Part shown: positions 17,766 to 26,558 of the stretch, piece after piece
Layout: the number at the start of each line of letters is the position of its first letter
Numbering within the stretch: position 1 is the first letter of the stretch
NCBI RefSeq assembly: GCF_037076455.1
Contig: NZ_AP028679.1
Location: 2,743,501 to 2,807,500, forward strand
From: Desulfoferula mesophila
Lineage (GTDB): Bacteria; Desulfobacterota; Desulfarculia; Desulfarculales; Desulfarculaceae
Length of the DNA stretch: 64,000 bases
Reading direction: 5' to 3'
Notes under the pieces: generated by a model
Seen by the model: the letters and a program-made list of their open reading frames with translations, nothing else
Databases searched by the model: none
Told to the model about the DNA's origin: nothing
Translations under genes and position numbers: made by a program

Positions 17766-18317
17766 TTACGGCGTAAACAAAACGACCAAAAGCTCGGCGG
17801 TCTCTTCTCCGGGGTTGCGCAGGGTGTGCACCAGGTTGGAATTGAAATGCAGGCTGTCGCCGGTTTTCAGCTGGTTGAGGTTCTGGCCCACCTTGACCTC
17901 GGCCTCTCCCTTGAGCACGTAGACGAACTCCTCGCCTTCGTGCTGATAACCCGCCCCCTCCAGATCGCTGGTGGGGTCGATGGTCACCAAAAAGCCCTTG
18001 AGGTGGCGGTGGCCCGCCTCGGGGGTGAGCACCCGGTAGGAGTAATGGTCGGTGCGTTTCTTTACCGCCTCCACCCGGCGCTCGGCGGCCTCGGCCTCGT
18101 CCTCGTCCTTGAGCAGCTCGCCGCTGTCCACCTCCAAGGCGCGCGACAGGGTGAGCAACAGGGCCACCGGGGGGATCATCTCGTCTTTTTCGATCAGCGC
18201 CAGGTTCTCCAGAGACTGGCCGGTCATGTTGGCCACGGTCTCCAGGCTCATCTCCTGGCGCTCCCGCAGGCGCCTGATGCGCTGGCCCAGGGACTGGGGT
18301 TTCACCTTGCGTGCCAT
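17766..18317 (-). CDS. XRE-family regulator with C-terminal cupin domain
   Basis: A 183-residue protein: an N-terminal helix-turn-helix of the XRE type (about 12-66, LGQRIRRLRERQEMSLETVA) is joined to a cupin sensor domain (about 108-180, YQHEGEEFVYVLKGEAEVKV with HTLRNPG). The cupin metal-type positions H125-x3-E129 and the later H164 can be read, so it may bind a metal or small ligand. Such HTH-cupin proteins often control neighbouring catabolic genes. It lies between meaB and acd1, 16 bp before acd1, and is the likely local regulator. Which acyl-CoA or acid it senses is unknown. Confidence 0.88.
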   Translation of the reverse strand: MARKVKPQSLGQRIRRLRERQEMSLETVANMTGQSLENLALIEKDEMIPPVALLLTLSRALEVDSGELLKDEDEAEAAERRVEAVKKRTDHYSYRVLTPEAGHRHLKGFLVTIDPTSDLEGAGYQHEGEEFVYVLKGEAEVKVGQNLNQLKTGDSLHFNSNLVHTLRNPGEETAELLVVLFTP

Positions 18318-18336
18318 GGCTCCTCCTTATTCGGGC

Positions 18337-19302
18337 TTAGGCGCCCAGAACCGACGACAATAGTTTTTCGCTGGCGGTGTAGGGGTCTTCACGGCCCTCA
18401 AGCACCTTTTCCACCACCGGGGTCAAGCCCCCGCCCTCTTCCAGGCGCACCAGCAGACGCCGCATCAGGCCGGCCTGCACCAGCTCCAATATCTCCCGCT
18501 TGAGGCCCTCCCGGCGCCGCTCGGCCAACATCTTGCCGCCCTCGGCCGTGAGCAGCCCGTAGTGTTGCTCCAGGGTGGCCACCAACTCGTCCAGGCCGGT
18601 GCCGTCAACCGCGCTGGTGGCCAGCACCGGCGGCTCCCAGCCGGCCCGGCGGTTGTGGTCGCCGCTCAGGTTGAGCATGCCCTTCAGTTCGTTGATGGTG
18701 CGCGCCGTCCCCTCGCGGTCGGCCTTGTTGACCACGAAGATATCCCCGGCCTCCAAGATGCCCGCCTTGATGGCCTGGATGTCGTCGCCCATGCCGGGCA
18801 CGGTGACCACCACGGTGGTGTCGGCCATGCGCACGATCTCCACCTCGTCCTGGCCCACTCCCACCGTCTCCACCAGCACCACGTCCAGGCCCATGGCCTC
18901 CATCACCGTGACCACGCCGCGGGCCGAGGCGGTGAGCCCACCGAAGTGCCCTCGGGTGGCCAGCGAGCGGATGAAGACGCCCTCGTCGGTGGCGTGGCGC
19001 TGCATGCGGATGCGGTCGCCCAGGATGGCTCCGCCGGAAAAGGGGCTGGTGGGGTCCACCGCCACCACCCCCACGGTGAGGCCCCGGGCGCGCAGCCGCT
19101 CCACCAGGGCGTCGGTGAGCGTGGACTTGCCCACCCCCGGCGATCCGGTGAGGCCTATGACCCGGGCCCGTCGGGCCTCGGCGTAGAGCAGCTTCAGGAC
19201 ATCCTGCCAGCCCGGCTCGTTGTCGTCGATATCGCGCATCAGGCGGGCCACGGTCCGGATGTCCCCCGCCATGACCTTTTGGGCTCTTTCTTGTGGCGTC
19301 AT
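18337..19302 (-). CDS. meaB: MeaB/ArgK-type GTPase, methylmalonyl-CoA mutase chaperone
   Basis: A 321-residue G3E GTPase. The Walker A motif GSPGVGKST is at 53-61, a switch region DPTSPFSGGAILGDR follows, and NKADR is the base-recognition motif. The family loads and protects adenosylcobalamin-dependent mutases such as methylmalonyl-CoA mutase. Start chosen: ATG 19302, because MTPQERAQKVMAGD fits the family N-terminus. An ATG at 19335 would add 11 residues, and neither has a clear ribosome site. No mutase or cobalamin-binding subunit is in the window, so its client is encoded elsewhere. It suggests propionyl/methylmalonyl-CoA or a branched acyl-CoA mutase pathway tied to this block. Confidence 0.9.
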   Translation of the reverse strand: MTPQERAQKVMAGDIRTVARLMRDIDDNEPGWQDVLKLLYAEARRARVIGLTGSPGVGKSTLTDALVERLRARGLTVGVVAVDPTSPFSGGAILGDRIRMQRHATDEGVFIRSLATRGHFGGLTASARGVVTVMEAMGLDVVLVETVGVGQDEVEIVRMADTTVVVTVPGMGDDIQAIKAGILEAGDIFVVNKADREGTARTINELKGMLNLSGDHNRRAGWEPPVLATSAVDGTGLDELVATLEQHYGLLTAEGGKMLAERRREGLKREILELVQAGLMRRLLVRLEEGGGLTPVVEKVLEGREDPYTASEKLLSSVLGA

Positions 19303-19374
19303 CAAAGCGAAATGGCCCCCTGTTTCGGCGACCATCCAGCGTCGCCCAAAAAAACTGCGGCAAAAACAGGCGAG

Positions 19375-19410
19375 GCAAAAACAAGGGCCCGGCGGCGGCC
19401 GGGCCCTTGT
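19375..19410 (-). terminator. Intrinsic terminator after acyl-CoA dehydrogenase 2
   Basis: A perfect 12-bp stem (ACAAGGGCCCGG at 19381-19392 with its complement at 19399-19410) is followed on the minus strand by TGTTTTTGCC. It separates the thiolase-crotonase-acd unit from meaB downstream. Confidence 0.85.
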
Positions 19411-19420
19411 CGCTCAGACT

Positions 19421-20569
19421 TTACTTGCCTTTCATGAGGTTCTTGGCGATCACCAGGCGCATGATCTCGTTGGTGCCTTCGTAGATCTGGGTGATCTTGG
19501 CATCGCGCATGTGGCGCTCCATGGGGTATTCCTTGCAATACCCGTAGCCGCCCAGAATCTGCACGCCCTCGATGGCGGCGTTCATGGCCGCGTCGCTGGC
19601 GAACATCTTGGCCATGGCCGCCTGCTTCTCAAAGTGCTTGTGCTGGTCTTCCATCCAGGCGGCGCGCAGCAGCAAAAGCTCGGCCGCGTCCAGGGCCGCG
19701 GCCATGTCGGCCAGCTTCCACTGGATGGCCTGGAAGGCGGAGATGGGCCGGCCAAACTGCTCGCGCTCGCCGGCGTATTGCACCGCCTCTTCCAACACCG
19801 CCCGGCCGATGCCCAACGCCTGGGAGCCGATGCCGATGCGTCCGCTGTCCAGGGTGGTGAGCATCTGCTTGAGGCCGTCGCCGGGGTTGCCCAAGAGGTT
19901 GCCCTTGGGAATGCGGGCGTCCTCGAAGACCATCTCGGCGGTGCCGCTGGCGCAGATGCCCAGCTTGTCCTCCACCCGGCCCACGGAGAAGCCCTTGGTG
20001 TTTTCGAGATCCACCACAAAGCTGCTGGTGCCCTTGTAGCCCGCGGCCTTGTCGGTAACCGCCGCGATCACCGCGTAGCGGGCCACGTTGCCGTTGGTGA
20101 TGAATTTCTTCTCACCGTTAAGCACCCACTCGTCGTCGTCGAGGACGGCGGTGGTGCGCATGGCCGCCGGGTCGCTGCCCGCCCCGGCCTCGGTCAGGCC
20201 GAAGCATCCCTCCACCTGGCCGCTGGCCACCGGAGTGAGGAAGGCCTTTTTCTGCTCGTCGGTGCCAAAGGCGTTAACCGGGAAGCAATAGAGCGAGTTG
20301 TTGACGCTCATGATCACCCCCACACTGGCGTCGCCCCGGCTTATCTCGCTCAGGGCCAACACGTAGGAGATGTAATCCAACCCGGCTCCGCCGTACTCCT
20401 CGGGCATGGCGATGCCCATGAAGCCCAGCTCGCCCAAGGCGCGGCAGGACTCCATGGGGTGTTCATGGGTCTCGTCAAAATGCGCGGCCTGAGGCTTGAG
20501 CACCTCGTCGGCAAAACGGGCCGCGGTTTCCTTTACCATCTGTTGCTCTTCGGTCAGTGCGAAGTTCAT
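19421..20569 (-). CDS. Acyl-CoA dehydrogenase 2
   Basis: A 382-residue acyl-CoA dehydrogenase. It shows FALTEEQQMVKETAARFADE at the start, FAD contact CFGLTEAGAGSDP (about 121-133), QFGRPISAFQAIQWKLADM, and catalytic E364 in YEGTNEIMR. The sequence is of the butyryl-CoA dehydrogenase type by overall look. It is the last gene of a unit with crotonase and two thiolases, followed directly by a strong terminator, so it supplies the first oxidation step of that beta-oxidation set. No etf genes adjoin it; the only etfBA in the window is 28 kb away. Confidence 0.92.
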   Translation of the reverse strand: MNFALTEEQQMVKETAARFADEVLKPQAAHFDETHEHPMESCRALGELGFMGIAMPEEYGGAGLDYISYVLALSEISRGDASVGVIMSVNNSLYCFPVNAFGTDEQKKAFLTPVASGQVEGCFGLTEAGAGSDPAAMRTTAVLDDDEWVLNGEKKFITNGNVARYAVIAAVTDKAAGYKGTSSFVVDLENTKGFSVGRVEDKLGICASGTAEMVFEDARIPKGNLLGNPGDGLKQMLTTLDSGRIGIGSQALGIGRAVLEEAVQYAGEREQFGRPISAFQAIQWKLADMAAALDAAELLLLRAAWMEDQHKHFEKQAAMAKMFASDAAMNAAIEGVQILGGYGYCKEYPMERHMRDAKITQIYEGTNEIMRLVIAKNLMKGK

Positions 20570-20647
20570 CAGTCCACTTCCTCTCGAAAGTGCGCGTGCG
20601 GGCGCGTGAAGTTTTTAAAGAGCAAACACCTAGTTTCCTACTTACCT

Positions 20648-21439
20648 CTACTTGTCCAGTCCCCCCTTGAACTCTGCCTTGCGCTTTTCCAGAAACGCTC
20701 CCATGCCTTCGGCCTGGTCGGGGCTGGCGAAACAAGTGGCGAAGCACTCCGACTCCATGGGAATGGCCCTCTCCAGCGGCATGTCATAGCCGCTGTTGAT
20801 CAGTTCCTTGATGGCCCTGGTGGAGACCTTGCCCTTGGCGGCCATGCCCTTGGCGGTCTTCATGGCCGCGTCCATCAGCTCGCCGGCCGGGAAGACCCGA
20901 TTCACCAGGCCGATGGCCTTGGCCTCCTCGGCGCTGATCAGCGCGCCGGTGAGGCAAAGCTCCTTGGCCCAGTTTTTGCCCACCAGGCGGCTGAGCCGCT
21001 GGGTGCCGCCGAAGCCGGGGATGATACCCAGGTTGATCTCCGGCTGGCCGAACTTGGCGTTTTCGGCCGCGTAGATGAAATCGCAGGCCATGGCTATCTC
21101 GCAGCCTCCACCCAGGGCAAAGCCGTTTACCGCGGCGATGATGGGTTTGGGCAGCTGCTCCATGTTGAACAGCACCTCCTGGCCGGCGCGGGAAAAAGCC
21201 CGGCCCTCCAGGGGGTTCATCTTGCTCATGGCCGCGATATCCGCGCCGGCCACAAAGGCCTTGTCGCCGGCGCCGGTGAGGATCACCGCGCCGATGGCGT
21301 CGTCGGCCTTGACGGCCGCGATGGCCTGGTCTATCTCGCCGATCACCACCGGGCTCAAGGCGTTCATGGCCTTGGGCCGGTTGATGGTTATCACCGCCAC
21401 GGAACCTGTGGTCTCAAACAGTATCGTTTCGTATGCCAT
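20648..21439 (-). CDS. Enoyl-CoA hydratase (crotonase family)
   Basis: A 263-residue crotonase-fold enzyme with both catalytic glutamates: E114 in GGGCEIAMACDF and E134 in FGQPEINLGIIPGFGG. They are exactly 20 apart, as in rat enoyl-CoA hydratase E144/E164. The oxyanion-hole residues are in AFVAGADI (61-68) and the GGG run. It hydrates crotonyl-CoA or longer enoyl-CoA to the 3-hydroxyacyl-CoA. It lies between thiolase 1 and acyl-CoA dehydrogenase 2. The 3-hydroxyacyl-CoA dehydrogenase that should act next is not in the window. Confidence 0.93.
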   Translation of the reverse strand: MAYETILFETTGSVAVITINRPKAMNALSPVVIGEIDQAIAAVKADDAIGAVILTGAGDKAFVAGADIAAMSKMNPLEGRAFSRAGQEVLFNMEQLPKPIIAAVNGFALGGGCEIAMACDFIYAAENAKFGQPEINLGIIPGFGGTQRLSRLVGKNWAKELCLTGALISAEEAKAIGLVNRVFPAGELMDAAMKTAKGMAAKGKVSTRAIKELINSGYDMPLERAIPMESECFATCFASPDQAEGMGAFLEKRKAEFKGGLDK

Positions 21440-21483
21440 CTGTGATGTCTCCCCTCCTAATCACCCTGCAACATGGAGCAAGT

Positions 21484-22662
21484 TTACCTCTCGAGCACCA
21501 GTGCCGCACCTTGGCCGCCGCCGATGCAAAGGGTGGCCAGGCCCAGCTTGCTGTCTCGCTTCATCATCTCGTAGAGCAAGGTCACCAGGATGCGGCAGCC
21601 GGAAGCGCCGATGGGGTGACCCAGGGCGATGGCCCCGCCGTTGACGTTGACGATGGACGGATCGAAGCCCAGATCCTTGATCACCGCCAGGGCCTGGGTG
21701 GCAAAAGCCTCGTTGGCCTCGATGAGCTCGATGTCCTCCACCTTGCCGTCGAACTTGGCCAAGGCCGCCCGGGTGGCGGCGATGGGGCCGATGCCCATGT
21801 AGGCGGGGTCCACGCCGCCCCAGCCGTAGCTCTTGATGGTGGCCAGCACGTTGAGCCCCATCTCCTGGGCGGTCTCTTTGCTGGTCACCAGCACGCAGGC
21901 CGCGCTGTCGTTGATGCCCGAGGCGTTGCCCGCGGTCACGGTGCCGTCCTTTTTGAAGGCCGGAGCCAGCTTGGCCATGGCCTCCATGGTGGCGCCGAAA
22001 CGGGGGTGCTCGTCGGTGTCGGCCACCTTGGGGTCGCCCTTGCGCTGGGGAATCAGCACCGGCACGATCTCGTTTTTGAAGCGCCCGGAGGTGATGGCCG
22101 CCTCGGCCCGCTGCTGGCTGGTCACGGCCAACTGGTCCTGCTCTTCGCGGGTGATGTTGTAGCGCTCGGCCACGTTTTCGGCGGTGATGCCCATGTGGTA
22201 CTTGTTGAAGATGTCGAACAGGCCGTCGTGCACCATGGAATCGATGACCTTGCCGTCGCCCATGCGCATGCCCCAGCGGGCCTTGGGCAGAAGATAGGGG
22301 GCCTGGGTCATGTTCTCGGTGCCACCGGCCAAGACCACGCGGCTGTCGCCGCACTTGACGGCCTGGGCGGCCAGCATGACGCTCTTGAGGCCCGAGGCGC
22401 AGACCTTGTTGATGGTGAAGGCGTTGGACTCCACGGGCATGCCCGCGCCCAGTTGCACCTGACGGGCCACGTTTTGGCCCAGGCCGGCGCCCAGCACGTT
22501 GCCCAGGATGACTTCATCCACCTGGCTGGGGTCCACCCCGGCGCGCTCCAGGGTGGCCTTGGCCGCCGTAACACCCAAATCCACCGCCGACACGTTGGTG
22601 TACATACCGCCGAATTTGCCAACCGCCGTGCGCGCCGCGCCTACGATAACCGCTTCAGTCAT
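21484..22662 (-). CDS. Acetyl-CoA acetyltransferase (thiolase) 1
   Basis: A 392-residue thiolase. The acyl-accepting nucleophile is C88 in [10 protein letters not shown], with H349 in GHPIGASG and the second cysteine C379 in TLCIGGGQG. It cleaves 3-ketoacyl-CoA or condenses two acetyl-CoA. It follows a second, diverged thiolase on the same strand, 63 bp upstream, and precedes crotonase. The length is standard for biosynthetic/degradative tetrameric thiolases. Confidence 0.94.
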   Translation of the reverse strand: MTEAVIVGAARTAVGKFGGMYTNVSAVDLGVTAAKATLERAGVDPSQVDEVILGNVLGAGLGQNVARQVQLGAGMPVESNAFTINKVCASGLKSVMLAAQAVKCGDSRVVLAGGTENMTQAPYLLPKARWGMRMGDGKVIDSMVHDGLFDIFNKYHMGITAENVAERYNITREEQDQLAVTSQQRAEAAITSGRFKNEIVPVLIPQRKGDPKVADTDEHPRFGATMEAMAKLAPAFKKDGTVTAGNASGINDSAACVLVTSKETAQEMGLNVLATIKSYGWGGVDPAYMGIGPIAATRAALAKFDGKVEDIELIEANEAFATQALAVIKDLGFDPSIVNVNGGAIALGHPIGASGCRILVTLLYEMMKRDSKLGLATLCIGGGQGAALVLER

Positions 22663-22725
22663 TTCTAGAAACTCCTTGTGTTGCTGCCAAAAATCGATGC
22701 GAAAAATCGATGCCCTACGGGCTGC

Positions 22726-23904
22726 TTATAAGTTCTCCACTATGAGGCTGACCGCCTCGCCGCCGCCCAGGCACAGGCTGGCCATGCCGTTGGCCGCACC
22801 CACGTCCTTCATGGCGTAGATCAGCGTGGTCAACACCCGCGCCCCCGAGGCTCCGATGGGGTGGCCGATGGACAGGGCCCCGCCGTAGATGTTGATGCGC
22901 TTGGGGTCCAGGCCCAAGGTGCGCTCCACCGCCAGCGAGCTGGAGGCGAAGGCCTCGTTGACCTCCATCAACTCGATGTCCTTGGGGTCGATGCCCTGCT
23001 TGGCCGCCACCTTGGGGATGGAGTAGATGGGCGCCACCAACACGTACTTGGGGTCGATGCCCGCCGCGCCCTGGGCCCCCACCCGGACCATGGGGGCGAT
23101 GCCCAGCTCCCGGGCCTTGTCGGCGGCCATGACCACCACCGCCGCCGCGCCGTCGTTGAGGCTGGAGGCGTTGCCCGCGGTCACGCTGCCGTCTTTCTTG
23201 AACACCGCTCTGAGGCTGCCCAGCTTGTCCAGGTTGGGGGGCATGAGCCCCTCGTCGCGGGCCACCACCTTGGGCTCGCCCTTGCGCTGGGGTATGCTGA
23301 CCGGCATGATCTGGCTGTCAAAGCGGCCCTCGTCGGCCGCCTGGAGGCTCTTGGTGTAGGACTCGAAGGCGAACCGGTCCTGGTCGGCCCGACTAACCCC
23401 GTATTTATCGGCGCACAGCTCGGCGCTCATGCCCATGTGGAAGTCGTTGATGTGATCCCAAAGGCCGTCATGCACCATCGAGTCAACGGCCTTGGCGTCG
23501 CCCATGCGCATGCCGGTGCGGGCCTTGGGCAATAGGTAGGGGGCGTTGGACATGCTCTCCATGCCTCCGGCCACCACCACGTCCGCGTCGCCGCAGGCTA
23601 CCGCCTGGGCGGCCAGCATCACCGCCTTGAGCCCCGAACCGCAGACCTTGTTCACGGTGATGCAGCCCACCTCAAAGGGCAGCCCCGCCTTGAGCGCCGC
23701 TTGGCGGGCCGGGTTTTGTCCCAGCCCGGCGGGCAGCACGCAGCCCATGATCACCTCGTCCACCTGCTCGCCCGCTAGGCCGCAGCGGACCATGGCCTCG
23801 GTTATGATCGCCGCGCCAAGTTCGGTGGCGCTCAGGCTGGAAAGCCCGCCAAGAAAAGAGCCTACGGCCGTGCGCACCGCGCTGGTGATTACCACCTCTC
23901 GCAT
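22726..23904 (-). CDS. Acetyl-CoA acetyltransferase (thiolase) 2
   Basis: A second 392-residue thiolase with C88 in NKVCGSGLKA, H348 in GHPIGASG and C378 in SLCLGGGEA. It shares its plan with the thiolase downstream but differs over most surface positions, so this is an old duplication or paired acquisition rather than a recent copy. Two thiolases in one operon may divide chain-length or direction (degradative versus synthetic). It is the first enzyme gene after the WYL-like regulator, which is probably transcribed with it or controls it. Confidence 0.93.
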   Translation of the reverse strand: MREVVITSAVRTAVGSFLGGLSSLSATELGAAIITEAMVRCGLAGEQVDEVIMGCVLPAGLGQNPARQAALKAGLPFEVGCITVNKVCGSGLKAVMLAAQAVACGDADVVVAGGMESMSNAPYLLPKARTGMRMGDAKAVDSMVHDGLWDHINDFHMGMSAELCADKYGVSRADQDRFAFESYTKSLQAADEGRFDSQIMPVSIPQRKGEPKVVARDEGLMPPNLDKLGSLRAVFKKDGSVTAGNASSLNDGAAAVVVMAADKARELGIAPMVRVGAQGAAGIDPKYVLVAPIYSIPKVAAKQGIDPKDIELMEVNEAFASSSLAVERTLGLDPKRINIYGGALSIGHPIGASGARVLTTLIYAMKDVGAANGMASLCLGGGEAVSLIVENL

Positions 23905-23987
23905 GAATTCCCTCCCCGGTCGGGGAGCTATCCCCGCCGGCGACCGGTTGGCCGGTCCAATCTTTTAGGTTTGCGTCCGGCTCCCTC

Positions 23988-24632
23988 TCACCGCCCGCGG
24001 TTTTTGAATATGGGCGTGGCAATTACCCGGTGCACCCTGGACAGGGCCACCAGGCCGGATTCGCCCAACTTGTCCCCACTCGCCTCTAAAAACAGGGAAC
24101 CCTCGCGCAAATAGATCTGTTTGGGCTCCACGTTCAATCTATCCTCGCTCTGGCCCTGGTCCACCACCAGCACCACCGGCCACTCCCCGGTGATGGCCTC
24201 CTCCAGGTCGCTCAGCGCCTGGGGGTCGCAGCCAAAACCATCGGCCACCACCACCCCGTCCACCGCCTCGGTAAACCAGGGGCGCACCGCGGAGGGCAAC
24301 TGGCCCACCAGGGTGCGCAAACCGCTGAGGGCTCCCATGGCCAGGGAGTAGTCGCTCAGGCGGGTGAGCTCGCGCACCGCCAGGATCAGAGCAAAAAGTT
24401 CCGCCAGGCTAAGCCCGTTGACGTTGAAGGTCAACTCTTTGTCCAGGACGAAACCGCCCCGGCCGCGGGAGTAGTGGAAGCCGAAACCCATGGCCAACAG
24501 TTCGTCCCGGTCCTTGTAAAACTGGCGGCGGGATATCTGCAAACGCTCGCACATCTCGTCCGGGTTGCGGCGAGGGTGGGCCTTGATGTCGCAGATAATG
24601 TCCATTAGCCGGGCCAAACGGCGGCTGTTCAT
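23988..24632 (-). CDS. HTH/WYL-like transcriptional regulator
   Basis: A 214-residue protein with an N-terminal winged HTH of the HTH_11/DeoR type (about 5-60, MCERLQISRRQFYKDRDELL). A sensor region resembling the helical linker and WYL-type strands of YafY-family regulators follows (VDGVVVADGF, PKQIYLREGSLFLEA). The C-terminus is short for a full WYL protein. It starts from a good promoter divergent to the UPF0280 gene and lies just upstream of the thiolase operon. The natural inference is local control of acyl-CoA metabolism; no operator was identified. Confidence 0.75.
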   Translation of the reverse strand: MNSRRLARLMDIICDIKAHPRRNPDEMCERLQISRRQFYKDRDELLAMGFGFHYSRGRGGFVLDKELTFNVNGLSLAELFALILAVRELTRLSDYSLAMGALSGLRTLVGQLPSAVRPWFTEAVDGVVVADGFGCDPQALSDLEEAITGEWPVVLVVDQGQSEDRLNVEPKQIYLREGSLFLEASGDKLGESGLVALSRVHRVIATPIFKNRGR

Positions 24633-24660
24633 GCCTTTCCTTTCGCGCCTGATCCATCTC

Positions 24661-24689
24661 TACATAGCCAACAATACATAATAAGTCAA
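24661..24689 (-). promoter_or_regulatory. Promoter of the beta-oxidation operon regulator
   Basis: On the minus strand, TTGACT (24684-24689) and TATGTA (24661-24666) are spaced by 17 bp, about 30 bp before the regulator start. The region is conspicuously AT-rich compared with its surroundings. Confidence 0.6.
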
Positions 24690-24757
24690 GAAAACGCGTC
24701 CAGGGCGGCCTTGCCGGAATCAAGATTAAATCCCAGCGCGGCTCTCCGGCCCTTCCG

Positions 24758-24786
24758 TTGACTTCGGCTCCCGGCTGGTCTATAAG
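24758..24786 (+). promoter_or_regulatory. Promoter of the UPF0280-lapAB-mutS run
   Basis: TTGACT (24758-24763) and TATAAG (24781-24786) with 17-bp spacing, about 45 bp upstream of the GTG at 24831. It is divergent from the regulator promoter 70 bp away. Confidence 0.6.
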
Positions 24787-24830
24787 CAAAAAACCGTCTT
24801 TGGGAAACCGTGGGGCCGAGGGTTGGGTGA

Positions 24831-25580
24831 GTGGGCGTTTACCAGGAAAGACGATACCGGCTCAAGTGCCGGGGACGAGGGCTGATTTCCTTTACCGCCA
24901 GAGTCAAGGAAACCGACCTGTGGATTACCGCGCCTGAGAATCTGAGCGCTCAGGCCGTGGAATCCATCCTCGCCCACCGCCGGGGACTGGAAGACTACGT
25001 CAGCCGTAATCCCGGCTTTCTCACCTCGCTCAAGCCCCTGCCCGCCGATCCCTGGGCGCCGCCGCTGGTCAAGGCCATGCTGGCCGCGGGCCAAGCGGCG
25101 GGCACCGGGCCCATGGCGGCGGTGGCCGGGGCCATCGCCCAGGCGGTGGGCCGCGACCTCTCCCCCCTGGCCGGCGGCGAGGTGATGGTGGAAAACGGCG
25201 GGGACATCTACCTGGAATCGCCGCGCGAGGTGACCGTGGGGCTGGAAGCGGGCGATTCGCCCATTTCCGGCCGCCTGGGCATCAGCATCGCGCCCCAGGA
25301 CATGCCCTTGTGCCTAGGCACCAGCTCTGGCACGGTGGGCCATTCGCTGTCTCTGGGGCGGGCCGACGCGGCCACGGTCAAGGCAACGGACGGCGCCCTG
25401 GCCGACGCGGTGGCCACCGCCTTGGGCAACCGGGTGAAAAGCACCGCCGACTTGCAGGCGGCTTTGGATTGGGTGGGCGCAGTGCCCGGGGTGCGGGGAG
25501 CGCTGATCGTGCTGGGCCGCAAGCTGGCCGCCTGGGGCGACATGGAGCTGGTTCCCCTGGAGCAGGGAGCCCAAGGATGA
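24831..25580 (+). CDS. UPF0280 family (ApbE-like) protein
   Basis: A 249-residue protein of the UPF0280 family, which is related in fold to ApbE, the FAD:protein FMN transferase. The segments GPMAAVAGAIAQAVG, VENGGDIYLES, SSGTVGHSLSLGRADAATVK and DGALADAVATALGN are the conserved blocks. They correspond to the ApbE core, where the Asp/Asn residues bind FAD and magnesium. The start is a GTG with GAGGG upstream. Whether members flavinylate proteins is not established. It overlaps the phosphoesterase gene by ATGA. Confidence 0.85.
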   Translation: MGVYQERRYRLKCRGRGLISFTARVKETDLWITAPENLSAQAVESILAHRRGLEDYVSRNPGFLTSLKPLPADPWAPPLVKAMLAAGQAAGTGPMAAVAGAIAQAVGRDLSPLAGGEVMVENGGDIYLESPREVTVGLEAGDSPISGRLGISIAPQDMPLCLGTSSGTVGHSLSLGRADAATVKATDGALADAVATALGNRVKSTADLQAALDWVGAVPGVRGALIVLGRKLAAWGDMELVPLEQGAQG

Positions 25581-26053
25581 TACGCATCGGCGTCATCTCC
25601 GATACGCACCTGAACGATTTCGACCAGGGCCTGGCCGAGCAGGCGGCCCGGGCCTTCGCCGGGGTGGATATCATCCTGCACGCCGGAGACCTGACCAGCC
25701 TGCTGGTCTTGGACGCCCTTCAGGCCCCGGAGGTGATCGCGGTGGCCGGCAACATGGACGGACCCGCGGTAAGGGCCAACCTGCCGGACAAGCGCTTGGT
25801 CAGCGCCGGAGGCTTCAAAATAGGCCTCATCCACGGCTGGGGCCCGCCCATGGGCCTGGCCGGAAGGGTGGCCAGGGAATTCGAGGGAGTGGACGCGGTG
25901 GTGTTCGGACATTCTCACCGCCCCACCAACTTGGTCAAAGAGGATATACTATTATTTAACCCAGGTTCCTATGCCAAGGGGTTCCTGGGGAGCGGCACTT
26001 TGGGTATCTTGGAATTGGGCCGCAAGATTACCGGACGAGTGCTGAAGTTATAG
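25577..26053 (+). CDS. YfcE/MJ0936-type metallophosphoesterase
   Basis: A 158-residue calcineurin-fold phosphoesterase. The motif order is complete: SDTH (D9, H11), HAGD, GNMDG, the metal ligand His in IHGWG, and GHSHRPT. Two metal ions are expected, with activity on phosphodiesters such as cyclic nucleotides or nucleotides; the physiological substrate of this family is mostly unknown. The ATG overlaps the UPF0280 stop (ATGA). It is followed 9 bp later by a HIT protein, another nucleotide-cleaving enzyme. Confidence 0.88.
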   Translation: MIRIGVISDTHLNDFDQGLAEQAARAFAGVDIILHAGDLTSLLVLDALQAPEVIAVAGNMDGPAVRANLPDKRLVSAGGFKIGLIHGWGPPMGLAGRVAREFEGVDAVVFGHSHRPTNLVKEDILLFNPGSYAKGFLGSGTLGILELGRKITGRVLKL

Positions 26054-26062
26054 GAGCAAGTA

Positions 26063-26548
26063 ATGGAAAATCTCTGGGCCCCCTGGCGCATGAGTTATAT
26101 TCTGGAAGAAGAAAAGCCCGATGGTTGCATTTTTTGCATGGCCACGGACGGCAAGGGGGCCGACGGCTTGGTTTTGGGAGTGGGTCGCCTCAGCCTGGTC
26201 ATGATGAACAAGTACCCCTATAACAACGGCCACCTGCTGGTGGCCCCCAAAAGGCACCTGCCCAACCTGGACCAACTGAGCGGCGAGGAAATGGCCGACC
26301 TGCTGGCCACGGTGCGCCGGGCCACCCATGCGCTGAAAAAGGTGATGAACCCCGAGGGCTTCAACGTGGGGCTCAACCTGGGCCGGGTGGCCGGGGCGGG
26401 CATTGAAGAGCATATGCATTTTCACGTGGTGCCCCGCTGGGGCGGCGATACCAACTTCATGACTCTCTTCGGCGAGGTCAGGGTGATTCCCGAGCACATC
26501 CAGGCTACCTACGAAAAGCTCAAACCCTTCTTCGTTGACTTGCAGTGA
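26063..26548 (+). CDS. HIT-family hydrolase, Ap4A-type
   Basis: A 161-residue histidine-triad protein with the triad H117-x-H119-x-H121 in EEHMHFHVVPRW. The start MENLWAPWRMSYI and the C22-x2-C25 pair are typical of the diadenosine-tetraphosphate hydrolase/phosphorylase branch, which binds a structural zinc. It cleaves dinucleoside polyphosphates or AMP conjugates in the cytosol. GGAGCAAGTA provides the ribosome site, and the gene sits 10 bp before lapA. Confidence 0.92.
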   Translation: MENLWAPWRMSYILEEEKPDGCIFCMATDGKGADGLVLGVGRLSLVMMNKYPYNNGHLLVAPKRHLPNLDQLSGEEMADLLATVRRATHALKKVMNPEGFNVGLNLGRVAGAGIEEHMHFHVVPRWGGDTNFMTLFGEVRVIPEHIQATYEKLKPFFVDLQ

Positions 26549-26558
26549 AAGGTTGACC

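Noticed and set aside
19220-21445. 741-residue plus-strand open frame over acd2 and crotonase
   Set aside because: It spans two clear minus-strand genes, the intergenic terminator and the spacer; composition is that of an antisense frame.
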